64,000 bases of DNA from Nectonema munidae (GCA_030549495.1 JAUIRK010000945.1:2005501-2069500); one strand, 5' to 3'. Positions 47,537-58,656 are shown, counted from the first letter of the stretch. The notes: generated by a model from the sequence alone, not told the origin. Program-made: numbers and translations.

Positions 47537-47794
47537 GTGTATGAAGCTGTTAATCAAAATGTTTCTAATTTTGACATGCTTTGTTTAAGCGAAACAGAAT
47601 ACACGCTGAAGTGCAAAGGAAATAAGTGCATTCGCTCGTCAGAAGCCACTAGAAGCAAAAGTAAGGAAGGCAAAAACGTGCTCAAACAAAAAAGCGTGGA
47701 AGAAAAAGAGGCAGCGTTGGAAAAAGCTAAAGTTATCAAGAAAGAAAAAAGACGTGAGATATTTTCTTTTTTTTTAACAATCATCCAAAATTAA
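47537..47794 (+). pseudogene. Lys-rich exon-like piece, unit 3
   Basis: Open for 85 codons: SETEYTLKCKGNKCIRSSEA, then KSVEEKEAALEKAKVIKKEK, a charged coiled coil. Two Cys lie in CKGNKC. Counterpart of 13456-13695, where the coiled coil is out of frame. Product not recognised. Confidence 0.35.
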
Positions 47795-47919
47795 AAACTG
47801 TTTTTAAAGAACGGATCTAATGTTTAATTATGAACCCTTTTCCAATAGCACAATTTTAACAAAAACAAAATATAACAGCATTGTTTACATTATCAGTGAT
47901 AGTCAAAAATGTGTTTGGT

Positions 47920-48118
47920 TTTCTTTTAATTGTTAAAGGTTGTAAAAAATTGCGATTTAAAATTTTTTTTGATAAGAATTTTTTCACAACGATACATAGA
48001 ATTTTCATCAAAACGACTTCCTTCATAAAGCATTTATGGAAGAAAATTGAACATTAAGCGATATATACCTATCTATACTAATCGTATTAGAGCTAGATTT
48101 TGAAATGTGAATATTTCA
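47920..48118. repeat. scar of LINE-B in unit 3
   Basis: 47920-48070 matches 16358-16520, and 48080-48118 matches 19125-19165 inside LINE-B. The 2.6 kb between them in unit 1 is missing here. Confidence 0.6.
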
Positions 48119-48403
48119 GGTTTTTTATGTTAAATATGTTTTTGATCCCATTTATTTGATAGAGCAACTTTTTGCTACAAAACATTTTAAACTTGTAGAA
48201 TAAAACTTGTCACATTCGTGATCCATTTCTTAATTTTATATAATACAAAAAGAATTAAGGATTTTGTTTAATTGGTATTATATAAGATATGATAAAAACG
48301 GAATCTTTGTCAAAAAAATAGGGATGGGTAATAAAAAAGCTTACCTAGAAAATTATAAATATAACTTCTGGATAAACTTTTAAATCACCCTTTTCTTCTT
48401 CAG

Positions 48404-48747
48404 GCACTCAAAGAGAGGATTGTGGTGATAATGGCAAGGACTTTCAAAAATACATGCTAATGCCCTTGTTAATGAAGAATATAAAGAGATATATAAATGA
48501 AAAAATTTCTGAAATTCTCCTTGACCTCTTAGAACGCGAGAGCAGTGATGCCAGCAGCGTGTTTGAGAAGATCAGCAAGCAGTTGAATCCAAACATTTTC
48601 GACTTTGACATCGAAGATGTGAAAGACTACGTTCAAACGACGCAACGCGATCCCTCTAAAAATGAGCGAGGCGATACGATCGGTATTTCCGGAAAGTTGG
48701 TCGTAGGCAAACGAAGCATAAGCAAGGAAGGCGAGCACGAGCAGTGA
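48404..48747 (+). CDS. candidate last exon, charged protein
   Basis: The strong acceptor cacccttttcttcttcag ends at 48403. An open frame follows for 114 codons: DNGKDFQKYMLMPLLMKNIK, ISEILLDLLERESSDASSVF, LNPNIFDFDIEDVKDYVQTT, ending KEGEHEQ. An AATAAA lies about 60 bases past the stop (48811 region). G+C rises clearly from 48530 on. No domain recognised. The complementary strand over the same bases holds a signal-peptide frame (48529-48756); only one of the two is likely to be real. Confidence 0.4.
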
Positions 48748-48756
48748 AGTCTTCAT
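48529..48756 (-). CDS. candidate small secreted protein (75 aa)
   Basis: ATG at 48756 opens MKTSLLVLAFLAYASFA, a textbook signal peptide with a likely cut before YDQLSGNTDRI. The mature part is about 58 residues without Cys, ending LLKHAAGITALAF. Upstream on this strand, TTTACAG at about 48795 could be a 5'-UTR acceptor. It overlaps the plus-strand exon completely. The G+C-rich stretch coincides with this frame better than with the whole plus-strand exon. Product not recognised. Confidence 0.35.
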   Translation of the reverse strand: MKTSLLVLAFLAYASFAYDQLSGNTDRIASLIFRGIALRRLNVVFHIFDVKVENVWIQLLADLLKHAAGITALAF

Positions 48757-48898
48757 ATTTTTTCGATACTTCTTGAATCAGCACCAGCCATTCTGTAAAC
48801 ATTCTCAATAAAGTTATACTTTCTTCTTTCTTATTCTCCTCAAATAAGAATTATTTGATTATTCAATAAAATCATATCTAATTTCATGATTATTCAGC

Positions 48899-49050
48899 AG
48901 GGGGTGAGTAAGGTTGGTTAGATTCTGAATTTTGATAACTCAAGGTCTTGGGTTCAATCCCGCGTCATGTCAACTTTCCTTCATAGTTCGATACCAAACG
49001 GCGTAATTGTGCTTTCTTGATGAATCCAAGGTACCTTTACCTTTACTTCT
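48899..49050 (+). mobile_element. tRNA-derived SINE, family 2
   Basis: Plus strand: gtgagtaaggttggttagattc, B box GGGTTCAATCCCG (48950-48962), and the tail aaggtacctttacctttac. Same family as 39958-40106. It lies just past the exon at 48404-48747. Confidence 0.65.
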
Positions 49051-49960
49051 ATGGATACTGCAGACCTCTATTTTCAACAAATTAATTTTTCTCTTTACCG
49101 AGTTAATTGCGCTGGTGTGGAATAATATTAAAATATTCCAAAAATTGAATTTTTAACCCTCATTCATTTCTTGTAAACAGGACTCTTTCCAGAGTAAAAC
49201 TCATCTAACTTTTTGAAAATCTCATTTTTTTCAAAGAAATTGAAAATAAAGAGGGGGGGGGGGGGGGGGATTACAACGTTTCAAATATTTAAAATGAGAA
49301 AAATAAAATAAAATACAAAATTTATCTTTTATTAAATTCAATTTAAAAGAACGAAATAAACAGAAATCTCAGAACTTTCAAAAATTTCATTTTTTCAAAA
49401 AAAAAATTTTAAAAACAAAGCATTTTTTCACTAGATCAGATGTTTCCAACCTTTTTCACACTGCAGGTGAACTTTGAAAACTTTACTCTACTAATATCAT
49501 AAAATCTAATACTTCCTCACTTTTTAAATTTAAAATATTTCTAAATGAATGTGAAATAAATCAAAACAAAATATTGATAAAATAAAATATGTTTTCATGA
49601 TGGTGAAACCACCCAAACGGTCAACAAAATAAATACAAATTATGATTTACAAAACACATGACATTACTTTATGCATATACGTTGAAATTGGCAAAATAAA
49701 AAATGCATTCATTTACAAAGTGGCTTAATTCCAGTTTTTCAGATTTTAGTTTTATTGGCAAAATTTTGAAAAAACTAAAAATCTATTTACACTTTTTATT
49801 GAGATCGATCGGAATTCCTGAAATAAGTCAATATTTCACTAAGCCAAATTTTTACTATAAAAATTGTCAAAATTTTATATGAAAAAGTGCACCTGTCCAA
49901 AGCTCTTAAAAAAGAAACACATGTAATGTAATAAATAATACGCTTATTTGGCCGCGTCCT
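49051..49960. other. no gene; G17 run
   Basis: Seventeen G at 49253-49269. tttccaacctttttcacactgca at 49443 recalls a hAT-type terminus, but nothing else supports it. Confidence 0.35.
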
Positions 49961-51871
49961 TTAACCCTCGCATGGCCAAAATATTTTCACTACTTCAATG
50001 GCCGTATAGAGCCTCGAGAGGCCATTTTTAAATTTTCGACATTTCTTCTCAGATTTTTTTGGGAACGAATCAACGAATTTCTATAGGAATAAAAAAGTTT
50101 TTTTCTTTAGAAAAAAAAGTCTATAAAAATGTCCTATGATGAATTTTTCAATTTAACGCCATCTATTTTATTCTAACATTTTATCGGCTTTTCATCCATA
50201 GTTTTATACTAAATTTTCTCATAAACTTTTTGATTATAAAATAAATTTGCATATAAAATAAGAGGAGATAACTTAAAATGAAAAATACAAACTTAAAACG
50301 AAAAAGGATGACTTAATGTGAAAAAGGACGAATTTGAAGTGAAAATGCCATATTATTTTTTAAGATTGAGATAACATTATATTTTTAAATTTAATGTATA
50401 AAATTCTAAGTCAAAGCAATTTTTAACATTGGCAAAAAAGGCACGAAGTCTGTCAATGGTGTTAGAACAAAAATTTGCCGAAAGTTTCCAAAGCAAATCG
50501 TTGAATGTAATTTCCAGAACTTTCTACAACTTCAAAGAAAAATTCCAAGTGTAAGCTCTGTAGAATTATGAACTTTCATTTCAGACTTCAGAAGCATTTA
50601 TCTTTTTTCCATTACACGTGTATAAGAATGCGTATATTTAAATTTTCCGATTTCACTTAACTTTTGACTTGAATTGATGAAGGGCATCGATAACATACTT
50701 CAGAAAGAATGCACTCCTCATGGGAAAACTAAAATAAAAGTAGCACGTTGGAAATGGCAAAATTTAAATTAAAAAGTAACTTCACTTCCAAAATTCTGAC
50801 ATACGTTTCGCCCTTGGTACTCAAATAAAATACCATATGTGAAAATCATATACAAAGAACGTGAGCTACCGAGCTATTGCGATTATACAGAAAAAAAAAT
50901 GATAAACAGGCAGTTTAATTTAAGATCACTAAAAGGCCTACTCAGATCTTTTAGGGAAGAGAGACTCCATAAATCGAAAAAGTTTTGTTTCTTCACTTAC
51001 ACAGTGTATACACTAAAATTTAGGCAGTACTTGTCGATGCGATTTGGGGGGAGATATAAGAAAGAAACATGATAAAAAAAGTCAAAAAAGATGAGACTCA
51101 ACTTCCAAGTTTGCCAAAGACTCGATCAATGTCCAAAAAAGGAAATTTGGTTAATGCCCAAAAGTTGGTGCAAAGGAAAGGGAGAGAGATATGTAAAAAA
51201 TTCTTTTATGTAACTTTCTTGAAATGCATAGAAAGAGAGGTGATATCAGAAGAAGCCTTTAGATTAGACAAAAGAGAAAACTAAAGACATTTTGGCCTAA
51301 AAGAGTCGATCATTCTGGTGATATTGGAAATAATAGCATAATCATCATCATCAAAATCAAGATGATAAGAAAGTATATAAAGATTGCCACTTCAAGAGTT
51401 GACGAAGAAGAATCAAGATGGAAGAAATAAAAATGGAGTGAGCAATGCAGCCAACCTCACATGGATAAATTTCTCGACGTGAAAAATACAAAGAATGCGT
51501 AAAGTGTGTCAAAATGTTGACAAAAATATTTAAAAAAATTCTTTAAACTCAGCTAGCTTTCTAACTTATTGATTAACTAATTGGATGTATTTTTTATTCT
51601 TTTCCTGTTTTACTATGCAGAACGCTTCAAGTTGTCGTCTATTTTTTGTAAATCGGTATTAAACCTTTTGACCGTTTTTTATCAGTTATTTTTCTTTTGA
51701 CATTTAATCTGCACACCATATGAAGTAGAAGAACTGAGATAATTCACATATGCAAAAGTCCGCCTACAAAGAATGAAACTCTTCTGAATTAAAAGAATGC
51801 CTTCATAATAAGTCAATGAAATTCGAGAAATGATTTGGAATTAAAAAGGATTCTGTATATGCTTAACTTAC

Positions 51872-52249
51872 TTCCAATATCTCTGCACCTGAGAAGGCTG
51901 TAGACATTGAGAGACAGAAGAATAAATGCTCTGAATGTATTTTCTCCAAAATCAACTAGATCTAGGCATGATAATTCAAACAAAATACGGATTTTTTTTA
52001 AAAAATAATAAAAATAAATTTCTTCATTATGCGGTTTAGCATGTGATCAACTATTATTCAAAATTTGATCAAATAGACAAAACAAATAAATTTAAGATTA
52101 TTATCATTATTAGAATTTTAAAAAAATATAGATTTCCTTAAAATAAATTTAAAAAATGGAACGTATATAATGAATATAAATATTAAGTAAGGAATCGCAT
52201 TTACCTTCAAACATTCTGCTAATTTTTAAATCTGGATTCCGAGTCCCCC
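51872..52249 (-). other. candidate exon pair 3' of the pseudokinase, unit 4
   Basis: The second piece (51872-51955) is intact. The first (52205-52249) has lost one T within the AATTTTT run and is out of frame. Confidence 0.25.
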
Positions 52250-52604
52250 CTAAAAGGTATTGACCGCTCGCCGGCGGGGGTATCATGTGAGCCAGAAACT
52301 CACACTCATTGTTGCCCGGTTATACTTTCATCGATAACATTTTTACACATTTTCACTATGATTGATAACTTTAATACTTTATAACTTGCGAAACTATTTT
52401 TTTATTACATTTTTTTCGATTTTTACCTTTTTTATTAATTTTTTTATTCAAAATTTAACTTTTTTATTATAAATTTAAATGAACAACTTTCACATACATT
52501 AATTACACTGAAAATCAAAATGGGAATAATAAATATTTTTTGTGTTAACTATTTTAAAGAATTTGAGACTTTTTGAGATAGGTTGGTTAAAACATTTTTA
52601 AAAT

Positions 52605-53711
52605 TCAACTGAAATATACTTTGTATTTTCCTTGATTGGATGAATTTGAGTAAATAGATAGTTTTTCTTCTCTTGAACTTTTCATCGGACTATCTAAAAA
52701 TTTTTCACAACATGAAGTGCCTTTTTCGATAAATTGGGGCTTAACAAAGTCCTTTCCACTATTGGTTATGTGGCCTTCAACCCAAGGATCTTTCTTCAGT
52801 AAATCTTCAATGGCAAAATTTCTCCTTTCTAAATAACTTGCACCCATTTCTATAAAATTGTCAAATGCGCGACGTTCATGAGACGCGTTCTTTCCGCACG
52901 CTTCAAAGTTGCACGCTTTTTCCAACATACGCAAATTTCTTCTGAAATACATCCAATCACTCTTTCCTCTATATCCCATTTCTTGGGCCATTTCTTTCCG
53001 AGAAAATATAAAATCAATGATTTTCAAGTTCCCCTCTCCATCGAACATGATGTTGCTATTGTGTAAATAGTTGTTTGTGATATAATTACTACGTAAATAA
53101 GCTATCGCCAAAAGTAATTGGGCGCTGTAACTCTTTGCTTCTTCCACGCTGACCCCTTTCTTCAAGCATTTTATGCCCAGCGTATCTCCCGGCAAAAATT
53201 CTTGAACGATGTAGAGGAATTCTTTATCCAGATAGACGTCATTGATTTCTACCGTGAATTTCGAATTCAACATCTTCAGATAATTGACCCCTTGAATAAC
53301 CCCTTCGACGAGAACTTCTGACTCTTGATTGTACGGTATCACTTTGAGAGTGTGCTTTTTCAAAGTATTGATGTTTAAGCACTGATAAACCTTTCCAATT
53401 ATTCCCTTAGCCAAATATTTTTGAATTACATATTCTTCGTAAACCGATGTTGTTTTGGGTTTCAGTGCTTTTTTTACGTACAAATAACGAGAATCTTCGA
53501 ATTTTATGGACTCTGAAACTGTACAAACTGTGTCCTTTTGTGAACCTTCTTTTAATCTCTTGGCATTTTCACTTTTAACAGAATCTTTTTTGATACTTGA
53601 ATTTAATGCATTTTGACTTTGTGATGATATGATGTTACTTGAAAATTTTCCAGCAAGCCAAGATATATTAGAAAATATAAAGTTGGTGGAGAACATTAAG
53701 ACCTGCTCCAT
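52605..53711 (-). CDS. AGC-type pseudokinase, copy 4
   Basis: 368 codons with the same ends. Differences from copy 1: Y71F, I95V, E225G (just after the catalytic loop), G334C, N338F, I343M and R351L. Y71F is shared with copy 2, as expected if units 2 and 4 are sister copies. The NNYLHNSN and DFI motifs are unchanged. Confidence 0.85.
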   Translation of the reverse strand: MEQVLMFSTNFIFSNISWLAGKFSSNIISSQSQNALNSSIKKDSVKSENAKRLKEGSQKDTVCTVSESIKFEDSRYLYVKKALKPKTTSVYEEYVIQKYLAKGIIGKVYQCLNINTLKKHTLKVIPYNQESEVLVEGVIQGVNYLKMLNSKFTVEINDVYLDKEFLYIVQEFLPGDTLGIKCLKKGVSVEEAKSYSAQLLLAIAYLRSNYITNNYLHNSNIMFDGEGNLKIIDFIFSRKEMAQEMGYRGKSDWMYFRRNLRMLEKACNFEACGKNASHERRAFDNFIEMGASYLERRNFAIEDLLKKDPWVEGHITNSGKDFVKPQFIEKGTSCCEKFLDSPMKSSREEKLSIYSNSSNQGKYKVYFS

Positions 53712-54736
53712 TGTTGAAGTAGTTTGTCGTAATATTTTGTAAATGTTAAAATTATTTATTGAATTGTGTTTAGAATTTTGGTTTGTATTCTCTCTTTATG
53801 TATTTAAACGTGAGAAAGTGGTAAACTAAGTAAGATAGTGGCGAGAAAGTGACGACGCTTTGAAATAATCACTGTAATGTGAACTAGCTTGGCAAACGTT
53901 TGTTATCGCAATGAAAGAGCCAATGAAAATGCGTGAATTTATCGATGAAATAAATTTGACCAACCAGATGTGATATCATCATAAAGCACAGAAAGATACA
54001 ACCATGCTAAAGCCTAAGAACTCATCATCACACCATATAACACATCAAACGGTTAACATATACTGCTACTACTGTATATAAATAAACCTATATAGCTAGT
54101 TTGTATAGCTATAGCTAACCCTAGAAATTCCACCGTTGTTGTGAGATTTCATGTGTTTTTGCAAAAAAATTCAACATAACTTATCCAATTCTCATATTGG
54201 GAGTTCAATGGTGATGATATTTTTTGATTAAAACCAATCAAAGTCATAAAAAGAGATTTTAAACTTCTATACTAAACTTAAAATTAATTGTTTTATCAAC
54301 CATGTTCAACTTATTTACTTTGCAAAAAGTTACATCTAAATTTTATTGGCGCATCAAAAAATTTGAAATATATTCAATATAAACTTATACATGCTTGGAA
54401 TTGAAAGAGACCAAAGTCTTCCAATTGATATTGTTTTTTAAGGTTTTGGACCCCATTGGATTTCGTTTCATACGAAAATCGATTTAGTTGACATAACAAC
54501 TTTTTTCCCTATTTTTCTAAAACCTTTTTGAAGGATTCAAACAATTCATACTTCCTTTTGTGTCACAAATCACTATAGTTGATCGAAGACGCAAAAAATG
54601 AGTGGAAAACAAAAAATACAAGATTAGAAACATTTTTGTTTTTTATTGATTTTCTAGTACTGATTGCGAATGCTTTAAATATAGTCAATCTCTTGAGACT
54701 TTGCCCTATGGATGTGATTGGAGATGATGACTGAAT

Positions 54737-54953
54737 TTACTCATCTTTATCTTTGATGTCGAAAACCTTTTCAAACTTCTTGAACAAGTGGAATCTCTGC
54801 AATTCTTGATTCAGGTCCTTTTCCAGCTCCATTTTCATCTTTAACTTTTTTCAACGTATTTCATTCTTTCTTGATGCTTTTTTCACGTACCTTTTCATAT
54901 AACTTTTCACATCTGAGGTGATTTTCTTCTTCAACTCCTTGTAAGTTCTAATT
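54737..54953 (-). pseudogene. Lys-rich coiled-coil exon, unit 4, broken
   Basis: Three single-base losses relative to unit 2 (in the T run near 54850, in ttctcttcttg near 54868 and in the T run near 54882). They leave the overall length a multiple of three, but the shifted part reaches a TGA (CGTTGA) first. The acceptor is unchanged. Confidence 0.55.
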
Positions 54954-55264
54954 CTAGAAAAAAGAAAAATTTAAAAAATAATGTATCCTAAATAAGTTTT
55001 AATTAGGATACTTTCTGAATTTATCAAATCATAAAAACGTTCTGAAGAATATGTTAAATCTACTTTTAATCCCTTCATTCAAATGGAACTTTTGGTAATT
55101 CAATATACTGCTATTTTGCAGTTCACTTTTTTTGTATGTTCGTTTCTGTTAATAAATTGATTGGAATTTTTTATTCATCTGTTCGTTCAAGGTTTATTGG
55201 AATTAAGGTAGATTCAGGATTTGAAGTGTTTTTTGATTTTTTTTACATAATTTCTAAATTCTTA

Positions 55265-56823
55265 TTCTTACTCGTTAACTTAGACGCATCTAAAAGTCCT
55301 GGAAATGATAATATACCTCCATTGTTTTTCAAAAACTTAGCTGATTTTCTTGCTGTTCCTTTGACTATAATTTTCAATAAATCTCTTGAAGAATCACAGC
55401 TCCCTGATGCATGGAAATTAAGTTGTGTTACACCTATTTTTAAAAAATGATGCAAAAACCATGTCTCAAGTTACAGACCAATATCAGTTAAGTGTGCAAT
55501 GTTTAAAGTCCTTGAATCTATAATTAATGATAAAATTTATGCTCATCTTGAATTAAATGGTTTATTGTCCAATTTTCAACATGGCTTTCGCCGAAAAAAG
55601 TCTACAATTACTAATTTGATTGAGTTTATGAATGAAGTCACACTTGAAATGAATAATGATAAAACAGTAAATGTTATTTATTTGGACTTTGAACTTTGAT
55701 ACACTTCCTCATAAGAGGCTCCTTTTAAAGTTGCAGTCTTTTGGTCTTTCTGGAAATTTTCTGAATTGGATTGAAGATTATGTATGTGGAAGTAAATCTC
55801 TTATACAAGTAAATGGATTCCGGTCCAAAATCAACAAGATTCCAAGTGGTGTTCCGCAAGGATCAATACTTGGACCAATGTTTTTCAATCTGTTTGTCAA
55901 TCATATATCTGATAGACTTAAATCTAGTATCAAGTTATTTGCTGACGACATAAAGATATACGCTTCTTCCAACGAATTCTCTAACCATTGGCTGCAGCAA
56001 GATTTGTTTTCAATATATCAATGGACAGTTGAATGGGACATGAAATTAAACATTGATAAGTGCTATCATCTTCAAATTGGACAGCCTGATAATAGTGTCT
56101 TCTTCTTAGGTGGGAAGCCGCTCAAAAAAGTTTTAAAGCAAATCGATTTGGGGATTGTTATTGACTCTAAACTTAGTTTCAAAGAACACGTGTCTGTTAG
56201 TGTCAAAAAAGCTTACTCTATCTTGCATATGCTCAAAAACACTTTTGTCTTCTCTAACAAAGATGTAGCTGTTCACTTATTTAAATCATTGGTAAGGCCA
56301 ATCCTCGAGTATGGAAATATAATTTTTGGGAATTCCTGTTTATTTAACATGAGGAAAATTGAGAAAGTGCAAAAGGTGTTCACCAAATATTTGAAAGGTA
56401 TGAAAAAGCTCAGCTATGAAGAAAGATTAAAAATCCTAAACTTACCTACATTGTACTACAGAACGATTCGCAATGAAATGATAACTATATTTAATATAAT
56501 AAATGATAATATGGATATCAATAGAAATGTTTTACCTGAATTTTCGACAAGAATATCTAGATCTCACCAGTACAAACTGAATACAGAACTTTCAACCAAA
56601 TTCAGACGAAATTATTTTGCATTGAGAGGACTCAAAAGATGGAATAGTTTACCTATCAAAGTTATTTCATCAAGCTCAATTGACATGTTTAAGAAAAAAT
56701 TAGACAAATTTCTTGGCAATGAAATGTATAAATATATATAATTGAATTTGCAGATGCATTTTCATAGGCGTAAGCCTTTTATAATGCTTAATAAACTTAT
56801 GTTATATTATGTTATGTTATTAT
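55265..56823 (+). mobile_element. LINE-C, 5'-truncated, unit 4
   Basis: Better preserved than in unit 2. Frames: 55265-55450 (ends at TGA for the GGA of unit 2), 55499-55699, and 55671-56741. The last has 356 codons: GVPQGSILGPMFFNLFVNHI, the catalytic FADD, then the C-terminal domain. The break at the YLDF motif (near 55685) is shared with unit 2. Jockey/CR1-like RT with a TTATG-type tail. No endonuclease. Confidence 0.85.
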
Positions 56824-57245
56824 ATTCTGATACAAACAATAAAATTTTCTGATATATTTTGTTTTTAGCTATTGTTGGTATATTCGCTTTCTGATAGTGC
56901 TTCTCGACTTCCTCAACGACTTTTTTTGAACTAAGAACACTTATTTTTGTGTTTTTAGCAGATTCCTCTTCTCTAAACTTTTTCATAAAGCTAAGATAGC
57001 ACAGCAAAACTTGTTTAAAGGTTGGAAGTCTACAACCAGTTATAGTTAAATGAGTAAGTCCAGGAGTACTTCCCAGAAAAGGAAAATCTTTGCAAGAAAA
57101 CCTTGTATTCATAATAACAAACAAAAAACTGCGGATAATTAATTAAGTTGTTTTGTGACGTTCGCACCCATCCTTTCGGATATCGTGGCCCGCCCGGAAT
57201 GCTGAGTCCAAGTCTAACTGGACTTTCCATCCCACTAAACACCAA
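56807..57245 (-). mobile_element. N-terminal piece of a transposase-like gene, unit 4
   Basis: Counterpart of 26164-26602 with one residue changed (VFSS to VLSS). Still cut by the LINE-C tail. Confidence 0.5.
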
Positions 57246-57814
57246 TTGGCCCTTGTTTCATTTTTAATTAATTAATTAATTAAGTTGTTGCGGATACATC
57301 ACACATTAATTTATATTAAATTTTTTTATTTGTTTTACAATGGTTAGAAATACAAGTAAGTTTAATTATTTATTTTATAATAAATATTTTAAAGATATAT
57401 ATATAATTTATTTTTTTAATATTTTTTTTTAAGTTTATATTTGTTGTACTCAAAATAATAAATAATAAATAATAGCAAAAAATAAATTTTTAATTAACGC
57501 CATCTATTTTGCGAACTAAAAAGTTATCTTAACATATTTTTGTTCATTGCACCACCTTAACAATTTTTTTTCGACATTTTTCTTTTTTGGACTCTAAAAA
57601 AAATAAGGCATAATCTCACAACCTCGGGGCAATGGAAACAGCCTATACAATTTTATATCAATGAATATTGTTAGACTCGCGCTAAGAATTTTTTTTCAAC
57701 AAAAGTCACAATCTTTGTCACTACGTTTGCTACATTTTGTAACATTTAAAAACTTAAATATTCAAAGAAACGCAATGATTTTCTTTTCTCGTATACTTTG
57801 ATTTATGTTAGTTT

Positions 57815-58218
57815 GGTCCTCGGACATTTCGCCACATTATTTTCATAAGACAGTTCGTCCCATGGACAATTCACCCTATTATTTTCATAGGACAGTTCGT
57901 CCCATGGACAATTCGCCCCATTATTTTCATAAGACATTTTGTTTCATGGACAATTCGCCCCATTATTTTCATAAGACATTTTGTTTCATGGACAATTCGC
58001 CCCGTTATTTTCATAAGACATTTTGTCTCATGGACAATTCTAAAAAATTAAGAGATAAAATGAATAATTTGAAATAATTTAATAGAGATAAAATAAACAA
58101 GAATATAACATTTTTAAATAATTTTACACATATAATAAGCAAAGATGGATGAAACTAATAGCCTATGAGACAATTTGTCAGGGGGAAAATTGTCTATGGG
58201 GCGAAATGTCTGTCGACC
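57815..58218. mobile_element. MITE with 42-bp tandem repeats, unit 4
   Basis: Same terminal repeats and repeat number as 27162-27565, with a handful of substitutions, for example gccacatt for gccccatt next to the left end. Confidence 0.55.
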
Positions 58219-58453
58219 GTTATTTAAATAATTTTTTAATTATAAGGGCTAGCTACTTAAACGTTGGCTTTTGCTGGTTATAAAAACTTGAAAATATCAA
58301 ATATTAAACCCACATTCTTTATGCCTCCTATTATTTTGAAATTATTCTGAGAACAGACGGTTCCATTTTAAAATAGTGAAAATTGCTTTATTAGTTTATT
58401 TTCTTTCCTTTCTCTCTTATGTTAATTATGTAGCAAATTTTTCAATTTTGAGT

Positions 58454-58602
58454 AAAAGGTAAGGTACAGCGGGTGTATTTTCATTGACAAGGCACTGATG
58501 TACCGCTTATGTCAAACTATGAACAAATTCGTATGGATGAGGAATCGAATCCAGAGGCTTCCGTGCTGAGTCCATCATCTCAACCAACCTGCCATGCCAC
58601 CC
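58454..58602 (-). mobile_element. tRNA-derived SINE, family 1, unit 4
   Basis: Base-for-base match to 27801-27949 as far as I can compare by eye. Confidence 0.65.
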
Positions 58603-58656
58603 ATAGAGTATGCAGTAGTCAAATTAGTTTTCAAAAAACTTGACCCTATTAGTGCT

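Larger units (their letters stand above)
49961..54470. repeat. segmental block, unit 4
   Basis: Begins at TTAACCCTCGCATGGCC, a piggyBac-like TTAA/CCC end. Just inside is a palindromic stretch (aatggccgtatag...gaggccatt). It continues collinear with units 2 and 3 to the 5' flank of pseudokinase copy 4. In units 3 and 5 the left edge reads gttcgcatggcc without the TTAA. Confidence 0.85.
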
